A DNA stretch of 44,322 bases. Origin: Myxococcales bacterium (GTDB taxonomy: Bacteria; Myxococcota_A; Bradymonadia; REDH01). The stretch's first letter is position 1; each line of letters starts with the position of its first letter. Below are positions 25,354 to 34,168 of this stretch, piece after piece. The notes under the pieces were generated by a model. It ran no database searches. It was given only the letters and a program-made list of their open reading frames with translations, and had not been told where the DNA came from. Made by a program: the position numbers and the translations under genes. The DNA is taken from the NCBI GenBank assembly GCA_947496715.1, contig CANMDT010000012.1, positions 1 to 44,322 of the forward strand, in the 5' to 3' direction.

Positions 25354-27533
25354 GCGCACGCAAACTCGGCATACTTGTAGCCCTGCTCTGCGCGATGCTG
25401 CTGGCGCAACCGGCGGCGGCCTACCTGCGCACGCAGACCTGCTACACGCCCGACATCGCCCTCCCCTGCGAGGCGGAGCCTCCACACTGCGCCGGCGAGA
25501 CAGCGGTCCTGCGCACTGGCGGCCAGACCCGCGCGCCAGTGGCTGACTGCGACTACTTCCGCGCCGTGCCGGCCTGCATCACGCCGGCGCCCTACTGTGA
25601 GGGCAACGAGGTGGTCTCGCTCCGCAACGGCCGCCCTGCTGCGCCGCTCGATAGCTGCGTATGGGTCGCAGAGCGCTGCACTGCGGACGAGTTCGCACAG
25701 GGCTGCTGCACCACGGCGATGGCGGCATGCACCTTTGACCAGACACGGGCCGCCTGCAGCGGTGAGACGGTCTGTGTGGACGGAAACTGCGTGGCTCCGG
25801 CAGGCTGCACCGCGGGGTCGGTCTGTCTGGCACCCGTCCCACGCGCCTGGTGCGACGGCGAGATGCTGGTGCACTTCGAGGAGCGCGGCAGCTGTGTAGC
25901 CAACCAATGCCAAGCAACCGAGCGGCGCGACGCCTGTCCGGCAGGTAGCCTCTGCCGCAACGGGAGCTGCCTGCCTGCCGGCTGCGGCGGACCGTCGGGC
26001 ACCACCGGCTGCTGCTCCACCGCCGATCTTCAATGCGACTTCACCGAGGAGCGACAGGACTGCGCGGCGACCGGCGAGATCTGCTCGGCCGGCCTCTGCG
26101 AGCCTCCTGCAGCCTGCACGCCCGGCGAGGCCTGCGATGCACCGCCAACAGCCCCCTGGTGCGATGCCGGCCAGCGCGTCTTCTATGCCACCACGGCCGC
26201 CTGCACGAACGGTCGTTGCGCGCGGCAAGAGCTGCGCGCCGACTGCCCCGTTGGCACTGTCTGCAGGCAGGGCGCCTGCGTTGGCGCAGGGCTGCCCGGC
26301 GCCTTCTTCGCCTGCCCCGCCGACGAGCTGCCCAAGCCAGTGCGCTGGCCCTCCGCCTGTGTCGGGTATCACCTTCAGCTCGGCCCCGTTCGGGCGCGAG
26401 CGCCGCTCGGCCGCTGCGACGACGGCAACTTTGTGCTCCCCGACAACGGTATCCGCCTCGAGCGCGGCTGGCGCAGCTGCGAAGCCGGCACCGTCTCTTT
26501 CGACTGCGGCCAATGCACCGAGGCGGATGCGACTCCCATGGTCTGCGTCGCGGGAGGCTGCGCAGAGGCGGTCGACTGCGACGCCGCACCCTGCGCTGCG
26601 GAGACGCTCGGCAGCGTGTGCGACGGCGACAACCTGGTCGTACTGGAGCAGACGGGAACCTGTGCCGAAGGCGCCTGCGAGACGCGCGAGCAGTCGAGAA
26701 CCGACTGCGCTGCAAGCGGCCAATGGTGCGTGCGAGGCTTCTGTGTCTCCCCCAGCTTCGCGTCGCCCGACACGGCGCTGCGCGCGGCGGTCACTGCCGG
26801 ATTCAATACCTGGAACGGCACCGCCGGCTCCGCCTGGCAGGCCAGCAATCTTGGCGAGACCGACGAGCGTGAAATCGGCATCGCGGTCGACGACGAGGGC
26901 AACCCGCGCGGCAATGTGAATCTCATCGTCCTGCAGACTGCGACGTGGGACCATTCCAGCATTGCGCTCGGTGTTACCACGCCGGTCTTTGAGGCCGCGA
27001 CGGGCGAAATCGTGACCGCCGACATGGAGCTGAACGGCGTCGGGAGCAAGCGCTGGATGACCGGAACGACCACCGACCCCGACGCCTACGATGTGCAGAA
27101 TGTTGTGACCCACGAGGCTGGCCATTTTCTCGGGCTCGACCACCCACCCTGCTTCTCCGACGGCTCCTATGTGCCGGAGTGCGCCCGCGCGACGATGTTC
27201 GCCAGCAGTTCACCCGGAGAGCGTCAGAAGCGCGAACTGGCAGCCGACGACCTCGCGGCGATCGCAGCGGCCTACCCTACCGACGCAGAGCCGTCCTGCA
27301 GTGCGCCTGCGACTGGCTTCTTCTACGCTCGGACGCTGAGCCAGACCGCGCCGGTCGCGAGCGCCGCAGACTGCCCTGGGCCCGACGCCTTCTGTGGAGG
27401 TGCGGTCACGCCGCCGAAACGCCCAAGCGACGATTGCTCTTCGGGCGGCGCGAGCGGTTCGTGGTGGTCTGTCGCCGCGATGCTCGGTGCGTTGGCCTGG
27501 ATGCGAAGAGGGAGAGGAAAGCATGCTGCATAG
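25350..27533 (+). CDS. Cysteine-rich matrixin-type zinc metalloprotease with MYXO-CTERM-like tail
   Basis: 727 residues. Signal peptide 1-24. The zinc site H-E-A-G-H-F-L-G-L-D-H is at 588-598, with a Met-turn candidate at Met616 (A-T-M-F-A-S-S), as in matrixins. Between the signal peptide and the catalytic core are three full eight-Cys modules (about 153-207, 256-310, 410-465) and two half modules (about 119-147, 220-250). The third full module separates R-W-P-S-A-C-V-G-Y (332-340), which normally begins matrixin domains, from the rest of the catalytic part. The C-terminus (Cys696, a hydrophobic W-W-S-V-A-A-M-L-G-A-L-A-W-M helix, R-R-G-R) fits a MYXO-CTERM surface-sorting signal. Predicted to be a surface-anchored protease; substrate unknown. 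Confidence 0.85.
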   Translation: MSARKLGILVALLCAMLLAQPAAAYLRTQTCYTPDIALPCEAEPPHCAGETAVLRTGGQTRAPVADCDYFRAVPACITPAPYCEGNEVVSLRNGRPAAPLDSCVWVAERCTADEFAQGCCTTAMAACTFDQTRAACSGETVCVDGNCVAPAGCTAGSVCLAPVPRAWCDGEMLVHFEERGSCVANQCQATERRDACPAGSLCRNGSCLPAGCGGPSGTTGCCSTADLQCDFTEERQDCAATGEICSAGLCEPPAACTPGEACDAPPTAPWCDAGQRVFYATTAACTNGRCARQELRADCPVGTVCRQGACVGAGLPGAFFACPADELPKPVRWPSACVGYHLQLGPVRARAPLGRCDDGNFVLPDNGIRLERGWRSCEAGTVSFDCGQCTEADATPMVCVAGGCAEAVDCDAAPCAAETLGSVCDGDNLVVLEQTGTCAEGACETREQSRTDCAASGQWCVRGFCVSPSFASPDTALRAAVTAGFNTWNGTAGSAWQASNLGETDEREIGIAVDDEGNPRGNVNLIVLQTATWDHSSIALGVTTPVFEAATGEIVTADMELNGVGSKRWMTGTTTDPDAYDVQNVVTHEAGHFLGLDHPPCFSDGSYVPECARATMFASSSPGERQKRELAADDLAAIAAAYPTDAEPSCSAPATGFFYARTLSQTAPVASAADCPGPDAFCGGAVTPPKRPSDDCSSGGASGSWWSVAAMLGALAWMRRGRGKHAA
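25704..26744 (+). repeat. Eight-cysteine modules within the matrixin protease
   Basis: Coding repeat. Full modules at protein residues 153-207, 256-310 and 410-465 have cysteine gaps 5-8-13-4-8-5-4, 5-8-13-4-8-5-4 and 4-8-13-4-8-6-4. Two shortened copies (119-147 and 220-250) keep only the last four cysteines (gaps 8-5-4 and 8-6-4), each preceded by a Cys-Cys pair. The same spacing recurs in the large lipoprotein at 37694-41053. Confidence 0.8.
27511..27518 (+). promoter_or_regulatory. Ribosome-binding site of the third gene of the matrixin operon
   Basis: GGAGAGGA lies four bases before the ATG at 27523-27525, inside the end of the matrixin gene. It decides the start against longer readings of the same frame that begin at 27394. 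Confidence 0.65.
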
Positions 27534-29118
27534 GTCGCGAGCCATCTCGCTCACACTTCTGTTCTGTGCGGGCGGCGCGGTCGCATCGGAGGCCGCCGAG
27601 CCCGGCTTCCGACTCGCAGGCCACAGCGGCGTTGCCTCCGTCGTTGAGACCACCGACCTCCGGCTGAGCCGCGGCACCGACGACCTGCTCTTCGTCTGGT
27701 CGAAGGCCTCCGGCGCGCCTCGCGCCTGGCGACGTATCGATGCCGACGCAGCCACGCTGCTGCAGGGCGACCGGGTTGCGCTCTTCGGCGATACGGCACT
27801 CGAATGGCTCTCTTTGCCGGCACTGCAGACGGTGGCCCAGGAGGAGATTGCAGGCTCCGTCCGCTGCCGTGGAGGTGAGTTTGCCTGGAGCTGGACGAAG
27901 GCCGGACGGGTCACGCTGCACGATGCCAGCGGTTCCGTCCTACTCGCCGAGACCGCGGTCCCGGGCGACGACGCGAGCTGCCTCATTTCACCCCTCGGCA
28001 CCGTGCTCATCTGGAGCGAGGAGAGCGCCGTGAAGGCGCTCGTGCAGGCGGCCACGACACAGCTGCTAAGCGCGACAATCGCCAACGATGGCATCGTGGA
28101 CGCCGGCGCCAGCGCGACGGCGGTCTGGGCAGCCGTTCGGAGCGCAGGCACCGACACCGTCGTGCGAACCGAGCTGCTCGGCGAGCCGCCGCAATCGACC
28201 TCCGTGCAGAGCGGTTGGCGTAGCTGCGACACCTTCGACGCGAGCGGCTTGCCGGAGCCCTGTATCGGGCTCTCGGAGGCTGCTGCTGCGGGCGTCACGC
28301 GACCCCGGGTCCCTGACTGGAACGGCGCCCTCTGGAGCGGCAGACAGCTCGCGCTCACCGCGCTCGGCGCACCTGCTGCTCCCGGCCACAGCGAGGCCGG
28401 TTGGGCAGCTGCTCCAGCCACCGCAGAGGCATCCGCCGCCATCGACGCAGCCACACGCGAGGTGGTCGTGCGGGGCCGGCGGCTCAGCTTGAAGCCGCTC
28501 TGGATGGCGGGCTGCGCCGAGCAAGCGTGGCGCGTCGACGAACACGACGGGGACCGTACCGTAACCGTCGCAGGTCCAATCTGTGGCGCAGCACCGCACT
28601 GGATTCCAACACCTGATGACCGATGGGCCATGCTCCAGATTCCCGGCCGTGCAACCGCGCTCGTCTGGTCAGATCGCCCGCAACCCTCCAGACTCTCCCT
28701 CCCCGAAGATGCGTCGCTTTCCCTCACGCTCGCCCTCCGCACCGGCGACGCCTGGTGGGTCGCAGACGCAGCCATGGCGCGCGCCTGGCGTCAGGGCGGC
28801 GGAGATGCGCCCGCGTGGACGGAGGCCCCCGTTCCGCTCCTGGCGGACCGCTCAATCACCCTGTCTCGCGCAGGCGAAACGCTCACCCTCCAGCCGGCAG
28901 ACAGCGGCGAGTCCTCCACCCACTTTCTCGTTACCGACCACGGCACGGCCGCATGGCAAGACGATGGAAGCTGGTGGGCCGATACGGCACTGCTGCCACA
29001 CCTTGTCTGGGTCACCGCGGAAGGCAGGCCGCTTGCAACAGATGACCCGCTCGTCGCCAAGCGCAACGAGAAGAAGCTACTCGTCCGACTCTGGGACCGG
29101 CTCGCCGACGACCGCTGA
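27523..29118 (+). CDS. Large exported protein of unknown function, possibly a beta-propeller
   Basis: 531 residues with a signal peptide (M-L-H-R-S-R-A-I-S-L-T-L-L-F-C-A-G-G, cleavage near residue 22). The mature part is beta-rich, with many Trp and repeated short segments ending in W-S or V-W (D-L-L-F-V-W-S-K, F-A-W-S-W-T-K, V-L-I-W-S-E-E). This would suit a propeller-like fold, but that is a guess from periodicity and no known repeat family was matched. Cysteines are few, unlike the neighbouring protease. It overlaps the matrixin stop by eleven bases, completing a three-gene unit. Its last 42 bases overlap the end of rsmA on the other strand. Confidence 0.72.
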   Translation: MLHRSRAISLTLLFCAGGAVASEAAEPGFRLAGHSGVASVVETTDLRLSRGTDDLLFVWSKASGAPRAWRRIDADAATLLQGDRVALFGDTALEWLSLPALQTVAQEEIAGSVRCRGGEFAWSWTKAGRVTLHDASGSVLLAETAVPGDDASCLISPLGTVLIWSEESAVKALVQAATTQLLSATIANDGIVDAGASATAVWAAVRSAGTDTVVRTELLGEPPQSTSVQSGWRSCDTFDASGLPEPCIGLSEAAAAGVTRPRVPDWNGALWSGRQLALTALGAPAAPGHSEAGWAAAPATAEASAAIDAATREVVVRGRRLSLKPLWMAGCAEQAWRVDEHDGDRTVTVAGPICGAAPHWIPTPDDRWAMLQIPGRATALVWSDRPQPSRLSLPEDASLSLTLALRTGDAWWVADAAMARAWRQGGGDAPAWTEAPVPLLADRSITLSRAGETLTLQPADSGESSTHFLVTDHGTAAWQDDGSWWADTALLPHLVWVTAEGRPLATDDPLVAKRNEKKLLVRLWDRLADDR

Positions 29119-29928
29119 CAGACCGCTCGCTTCGGCAAGGACAGCCAGCCGGACGAGGTCGGCGACCTCAAGTTCCTCAGGGCGGCTGGTCGGAGAGATG
29201 CCAGCGGCCAACAGCAGTGGTTCGGGGGCCTGCAATACACTGCGCAGCGATGAGCGCATCATCTTGCGGCGCTGCCCAAAGGCGGCAGCAGAGAGTCGCC
29301 GAAGCCAGCGCCCCGTCTCGCCCGAGGCCAGTGGCGCAGGCAGACGATCGAGCACCACAACGGCGCTCGCCACCTTAGGCGGCGGCACGAAGGCGCCCGC
29401 CGAAACAAGGAAGGCAATCCGCGCCCGGTAGCGATTGCCAACCCCCACCGAGAGCAGGGAAAACTGCGACGACCGACCGGTGCAGACCATGCGCTCTGCC
29501 ACCTCCTTCTGGAACATCAACACCATGCGGTCGGGTGCGTCGTCGGCCTCCATCGCACGGAAGAGGATCTCGTTGCCGACATTGTAGGGCAGGTTCCCCA
29601 CGAGCACCCGAGGCCCCGCTGCAAGCAACTGTGGCAGAATCGTCTTGGTGGCGTCGGCCTCGATGACCTCGAAGGCCGCGTTGTCGGCAAAGGCCTCCTG
29701 CAAGAAGGCAATGGCGTCGCGGTCAATCTCCACAGCCCGCACCCGCTTGCCCGCAGCTAACAGCCGCGTGGTGAGTGTTCCCGGCCCCGGTCCAACCTCG
29801 ATGACATCGACTGCGTCGCCGATGCAGGCGACCATGCGGTCGAGCAGTCCAACTTGGGTCAGGAAGTGCTGGCCGAGCCGCTTCTTGTTGGGGCGAGCGT
29901 AGGCCCTGACGAGTTCAGCAGGCGTCAC
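29077..29928 (-). CDS. rsmA: 16S rRNA dimethyladenosine transferase RsmA (KsgA)
   Basis: Dimethylates A1518 and A1519 of 16S rRNA late in small-subunit assembly (283 residues). The N-terminal R-L-G-Q-H-F-L-T motif, SAM-binding V-I-E-V-G-P-G-P-G-T-L-T, and catalytic N-L-P-Y-N-V are all present, as is F-V-P-P-P-K-V-A-S-A-V-V in the second half. GTG at 29926-29928 is chosen because it overlaps the stop of the upstream 1016-residue gene (GTGA) and starts just before the family similarity; the frame is open 40 codons further but not family-like. The C-terminal end overlaps the convergent exported-protein gene by 42 bases. Confidence 0.95.
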   Translation of the reverse strand: MTPAELVRAYARPNKKRLGQHFLTQVGLLDRMVACIGDAVDVIEVGPGPGTLTTRLLAAGKRVRAVEIDRDAIAFLQEAFADNAAFEVIEADATKTILPQLLAAGPRVLVGNLPYNVGNEILFRAMEADDAPDRMVLMFQKEVAERMVCTGRSSQFSLLSVGVGNRYRARIAFLVSAGAFVPPPKVASAVVVLDRLPAPLASGETGRWLRRLSAAAFGQRRKMMRSSLRSVLQAPEPLLLAAGISPTSRPEELEVADLVRLAVLAEASGLSAVVGEPVPESDE

Positions 29929-32900
29929 TGTGAGAGCTGCTGCCGCGCCGCATCGAGCTGCTGTTCGGCCGCCGAGAGACCGGCGGCATCGTCGGTAGCG
30001 CGGAGCAGAGGAAGGGCCCGTTCGAAGGCACGCACGGCCTGCGGCCATGCACCCGCCTGGCTGCAGAGCCGGCCGAAGTTGAGAAGCACTGTGAGGTTGT
30101 TCGAGAAGAGTGCCCGCGCCGAGACCTCATCGCCGCCCCAGGCACGAAGCGAACTGCCGCCGAGGTCGCCAAGCTCGGCGAGTGCATCTGCGAAGAGAGT
30201 TTCGTCCACCTCATCGTCTGCAGCCTGTTCGGCCGCCTGAACGGCGTGGTAGGCGGCAGTGCGGACTGCGCCAGCTCCCCGCTTGAGACGGGCTACCGCA
30301 AGGTGAGCAGCGGCGCGGTCAGATGCGGGCACCTCGGGCGCGTCGGCGAGCGCGATGGCATCCTCCGAGATCTCCGCCCGCGCTTCATCGCTCACCGCGG
30401 CATCCGCCGGCAATTGCATCAAGGCCACAAGCAGGTTCAGCGCGGCAGGCCTGTCTTCGAAAGCGTGTGCGCGTGCCAAAAGCCAACCCACTGCGTCCGC
30501 ACCATACTCGGCCGAGCGCGTGAGCGCGAACATGACCTGCTCCGCCGTCACGATCAGAGCAGGGTCGTCGCCCAGCCGCGGGAGCGCTGCCATGAGCTGC
30601 TCGGCCCCGGAATCGCCGTCGTTGAGGACCAAGGTGAAAAGGTAGGAAGCCCGAAGTCGCACTGCAGGCGTTATCTCGTCATCCGGCCGCACGAGCGCGA
30701 ACTCGCGCAGCGCATCGGCTTCGCGCCGTGCAGGATCATACTCTACCGGCAGGACCACCTTAGAGAGCATCAACCCCGCGTCGTGGCGCGGGTCGACGAG
30801 CAGTTCGACCATCGTCCGCGAGGCCTGCAGCGCATCGGAGAAGTGGTCGCGCGCAAGGTAGAAGAGGCGGCGCAGGACTGCGGTCAGCCGCAACGAACCG
30901 GCGGGTTCCGAGGAAACCGCATTGAGGAGCAGATCGCTCAGCTCTTCGAACCGCCAGGCCTCCGCAAACAGCCGGTCGGTCTCGCCCAGAAGCTGGTCGT
31001 CGAAGCGGCCCGAGGCGATGGCGTTGCGGGCCAACTCGGCAGCGCGGTGGAGGTCGCCGAGGTCGTTCTCGACGAGCGCCATCGTGCGGCGAAGGAGGGC
31101 GAGGTAGGTGAGTGTGTCGCTCGTCTCGGTCAGCGTCCGCTCAAGCGCATCGGCCACACCCGTAAGGTCGCCGACCCGTTCCATCGCCTCCAACCGGTAT
31201 CCGGAGAAGAGCGTCGCGAGCTCCGGCCGCTCCATCGAGGAACGCTCAAGCAGCTCCGACCAGCTCACCTGGTTGGCGGTCTCATCGGCGAGCTCCGACA
31301 CGAGATCGCACTCCTCCGCTGTGAGATCCACCGAGGTGAAGCGGTCCGTGAGAAGGTCGTAGGCCAGCGCAGGGTCGCAAAGGACGATGCGGCAGACACC
31401 CACAAGCTGCTTGCGGAGCGCTACACGACCGTCGGCGGCGCGGCGGCGCGAGAGCCGCTCGGCGAAGCGCACTGCCAGCTCGGCGCGGTCACTGTTGCTC
31501 AGTTCCGACTCCAACTCAGCCCAGACGAGTTCGACCAGTTCCAGCGATGCGTCGTCCGCGAACTGAAGGAGGTCGGGCGCTACCTCGTAGACCTCACAGT
31601 CGAGGCAGGCCGCCACCGCGTTGCCTGCCATCGCCTCGGCATAGGGCGAGAGCTGACCGCCCTCCCCGCTCAGCGCGAGTCGGCGGATTGCGTCGACCGC
31701 CATCTCCCAACGCGCGGGCTCCGGCTGACCAACTTCGACGTCGGACACCGACCAGACAGACTCCGTCACATCGGCGTCGGAGGAGCGCTGATTGTCTACG
31801 GCGGGTGTTACGGGCTCCGATGCAGCGTAGAGTTCAGGCGCGATCTCGAACGAAGGCGACCGGACGAAGGCCTCTTCGGACGAGAGAGCGAGCGAGACGG
31901 CTGTGCCGAACGCACTGCTGAGAACGGCCGCCTGCTCAGATTCCGCTGATGACGCGCCGACCTCAAACTTGATGGTGGAATGGAGGCCCGAAGACTCCTG
32001 CGCGAGCACGGCCGGCGAAGATGGAGCTTCCGGAGCAGGCGCAGGCTGGGCCACCAAGGCGGGCCACGATGGGGCTACCCGCTCTGGGGCAGCGGCCGCC
32101 GAACCCGGGCCTTCCGAGGGCGCAGCAACGGCAATGCCCGAAGGCGAAGATGACGGGGCGACCTGTTCGAATCCCCAGTCAACCTCGTCCGAAACAGCCC
32201 GCTCCACCGGCTGCCGCTTGGGCAGCGGGCGAGGAATCGGCGCCGCCGACTTCGGCTGCGGAACGGCCGGCGCGAATGCTGGCGCAGTTGACGCCACGGC
32301 CTCCGTGGGGAGCGCTGCCGCCGGCGTTGACGATGCGGGCAGCGGCTTACCGACCGCCGCCGAGATGCGCGCAAGTCGCTCGGCGAAACTGGCGCTCACG
32401 GAGGCCGCAGGGCGGGCCGGCGTCGCAGCACCGTAGACCGGCGATAGCGAAGGAACGGAGGGAGCCGACCAGCCCGGGCCGCTGAGCGACGCTCCGACCG
32501 CTGCCTTGGCTGCAGGAGCGGCCGCGGAAGCCGCCTCGGTGCGGAGCCAGTCGAGTAGCTGCGTGAGCCGCCACTCAAGGCGCGCGTCGCCGCGGAGTGA
32601 CTCGAGCGTCGCCGCGTCCCACTGTGAGAGCATGGAAGAGAGCGTGCCGAGCGATGCGCAGCGGACCAGGGTCTGTTCAACGCGCTGAATGCAGAGCGAA
32701 GCTGCGGCCCGAACGCCCCGCTGCATCTCGAGGAAAGGGCGCGCTTCGCGCGGCAGACGCTCATCCTCGAACGGCTGCGAGGAGGCCTGCGCCTGAAGAA
32801 TCGGTACGATCGCAAGCGCTGTGAAACGCGAGGCAACGCCCTGCCCCTCCTCCGCAGGAACAAGCCCGGCAAGCAGAAGACTGTTCAGGAGCGAGGGCGA

Positions 32901-32975
32901 GAGGTCGCGGCGGAGCTTCCCAAATTCTTCGGTCAGTCCAGACCTATGCCAAGTCACCAGCGTCATCAGGCTCAT
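29925..32975 (-). CDS. 1016-residue cytoplasmic helical-repeat (TPR-like) protein
   Basis: No signal peptide or membrane helix, so probably cytoplasmic. Three parts are visible. The first is an N-terminal helical domain (about 1-145, L-R-R-D-L-S-P-S-L-L-N-S-L-L). The second is an Ala/Pro/Ser low-complexity linker (about 145-400, rich in A-P-A-P-E-A-P-S-S-P-type sequence). The third is a long helical array (about 420-1016) with TPR-like pairs such as D-L-H-R-A-A-E-L-A-R-N-A-I-A and Q-A-V-R-A-F-E-R-A-L-P-L-L near the end. It overlaps truD upstream by 32 bases and rsmA downstream by four, so it is co-translated with two RNA-modification enzymes. Function unknown; I see no catalytic motif. Confidence 0.7.
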   Translation of the reverse strand: MSLMTLVTWHRSGLTEEFGKLRRDLSPSLLNSLLLAGLVPAEEGQGVASRFTALAIVPILQAQASSQPFEDERLPREARPFLEMQRGVRAAASLCIQRVEQTLVRCASLGTLSSMLSQWDAATLESLRGDARLEWRLTQLLDWLRTEAASAAAPAAKAAVGASLSGPGWSAPSVPSLSPVYGAATPARPAASVSASFAERLARISAAVGKPLPASSTPAAALPTEAVASTAPAFAPAVPQPKSAAPIPRPLPKRQPVERAVSDEVDWGFEQVAPSSSPSGIAVAAPSEGPGSAAAAPERVAPSWPALVAQPAPAPEAPSSPAVLAQESSGLHSTIKFEVGASSAESEQAAVLSSAFGTAVSLALSSEEAFVRSPSFEIAPELYAASEPVTPAVDNQRSSDADVTESVWSVSDVEVGQPEPARWEMAVDAIRRLALSGEGGQLSPYAEAMAGNAVAACLDCEVYEVAPDLLQFADDASLELVELVWAELESELSNSDRAELAVRFAERLSRRRAADGRVALRKQLVGVCRIVLCDPALAYDLLTDRFTSVDLTAEECDLVSELADETANQVSWSELLERSSMERPELATLFSGYRLEAMERVGDLTGVADALERTLTETSDTLTYLALLRRTMALVENDLGDLHRAAELARNAIASGRFDDQLLGETDRLFAEAWRFEELSDLLLNAVSSEPAGSLRLTAVLRRLFYLARDHFSDALQASRTMVELLVDPRHDAGLMLSKVVLPVEYDPARREADALREFALVRPDDEITPAVRLRASYLFTLVLNDGDSGAEQLMAALPRLGDDPALIVTAEQVMFALTRSAEYGADAVGWLLARAHAFEDRPAALNLLVALMQLPADAAVSDEARAEISEDAIALADAPEVPASDRAAAHLAVARLKRGAGAVRTAAYHAVQAAEQAADDEVDETLFADALAELGDLGGSSLRAWGGDEVSARALFSNNLTVLLNFGRLCSQAGAWPQAVRAFERALPLLRATDDAAGLSAAEQQLDAARQQLSQ

Positions 32976-34062
32976 CGCTCCGCTCTACCGGTCGAAGGGC
33001 TTCCCACGACCGTCTGCAATACTCCCGCGCCACTTGGGTCGCGTAGCCGCCCGAAGGAAGCGAGAATTGGAGTACGACGATTGGCGCCCCCCGTCCAGAA
33101 TCATCCGCACTCATCCACGAAACCTCGAGGTCGGCCATTGGCGTGACGAGGTCGCGGCGCGTACCGTCCACTTCTGCTCCAAGCTGGGTCAAACCAGCCT
33201 CATCGAGACCCATCTCGGCCGCGGCGGCCAGTTCCATCTCGGCTGCCTCCGCAGCCGCACGCCGCATCTTCGCTCCCCACATCGGGCCCGTGAGCCAGAT
33301 GTCGTGCGTCGTCAGCCGCTCCTGCTCGGCCGCGGCGTCCTCCACCGCAAAGAGACGGTTCGTTCCGTCCAAGCGTACAACCTCACCCGTGAGCAGCCTG
33401 TCGCGTCCAGCCTCGAGCCGCCGCGCGAGGAAGCGGTTGAAGTGTTCCGACTGCACCACGCTCGGCAGCATCCGCGCCACGAAACGGTCCACGCGGCCCC
33501 GGTCGCGACGGTCTGCCCGCACCCAAGCCAGCGCCTGATCAAGATTGTTGCCGCCACGCCCAAACCGCTGCGGGCCGAAGTAGTTCGCGATCCCGCGCGA
33601 CCGAATCAACGAGGTGATTTCGGCCTCGCGCGACCGGTTCTCCTCGCTGTCTTCGAGCCCGATGAGCACGATCCGGAAGCGGTTTGCGCTCAGGTGGCCC
33701 GTCCGAAGCTTGTTGTTATGAAAGGCCGTCTCGAGCACCTCAAGGCCCTCCGGGAGCGACCACTCCTCCACCGGCGCGCTCCGCTTCGGGATGCTCACCC
33801 ATTGCGAGGTCACAGCCCAGCGGTCCTTCTGCCCGGCCACGCCGATGTCGCGTGCATCCACACCCGCTGCCCGGGCAATCGCCTTGACGGCGAACTGCGT
33901 GTTCATCCCCGTCTTGCGAAAGCGCACCATCAGGTGGTCGCCCTCGCCCGACCAGTCATACAGCTGCACCTCGTCGACGACGAAGTCCTCGGAGCGGGCG
34001 CTGATTTGGCCGCCGATTCCAGCCAGCGGTTCGGTGTCAAAGGGCGGCTGGAATGGCTGCAT
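32944..34062 (-). CDS. truD: tRNA pseudouridine(13) synthase TruD
   Basis: Isomerises U13 of tRNA-Glu to pseudouridine (372 residues). The catalytic segment G-Q-K-D-R-W-A-V-T-S-Q-W places the active Asp at residue 80, the same number as in Escherichia coli TruD. N-Y-F-G-P-Q-R-F-G-R-G-G-N-N is the second family motif. The ATG at 34060-34062 is preferred to a TTG six codons upstream. A TRUD insertion domain lies between the motifs and the C-terminus. First gene of a three-gene overlapping unit with the TPR-like protein and rsmA, divergent from glnD. Confidence 0.95.
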   Translation of the reverse strand: MQPFQPPFDTEPLAGIGGQISARSEDFVVDEVQLYDWSGEGDHLMVRFRKTGMNTQFAVKAIARAAGVDARDIGVAGQKDRWAVTSQWVSIPKRSAPVEEWSLPEGLEVLETAFHNNKLRTGHLSANRFRIVLIGLEDSEENRSREAEITSLIRSRGIANYFGPQRFGRGGNNLDQALAWVRADRRDRGRVDRFVARMLPSVVQSEHFNRFLARRLEAGRDRLLTGEVVRLDGTNRLFAVEDAAAEQERLTTHDIWLTGPMWGAKMRRAAAEAAEMELAAAAEMGLDEAGLTQLGAEVDGTRRDLVTPMADLEVSWMSADDSGRGAPIVVLQFSLPSGGYATQVAREYCRRSWEALRPVERSDEPDDAGDLA

Positions 34063-34168
34063 CGTTCGGCTCGTTGGCAAGGGGATGGAACGGCCCTGCT
34101 AACGGGCGAGACAAGGATTGCGCAACTGTGTTAGAGGCGAATCCTCAACTCCAACGGTTGATGGCAGC
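34063..34168. promoter_or_regulatory. Divergent intergenic region, truD and glnD
   Basis: 106 bases between divergent starts, expected to contain promoters for both transcripts. No NtrC or sigma-54 type (GG-N10-GC) site or strong sigma-70 pair was recognised, so nothing here shows nitrogen control of glnD. Confidence 0.35.

Noticed and set aside
25224-27143. 639-codon minus-strand open frame antisense to the matrixin gene
   Set aside because: The plus-strand protein has a signal peptide, zinc site and regular cysteine spacing; the antisense frame has none of these.
30246-31949. 567-codon plus-strand open frame antisense to the 1016-residue protein
   Set aside because: Arg/His-rich shadow composition. 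The minus-strand frame has helical repeats and overlaps its neighbours in a normal operon manner.
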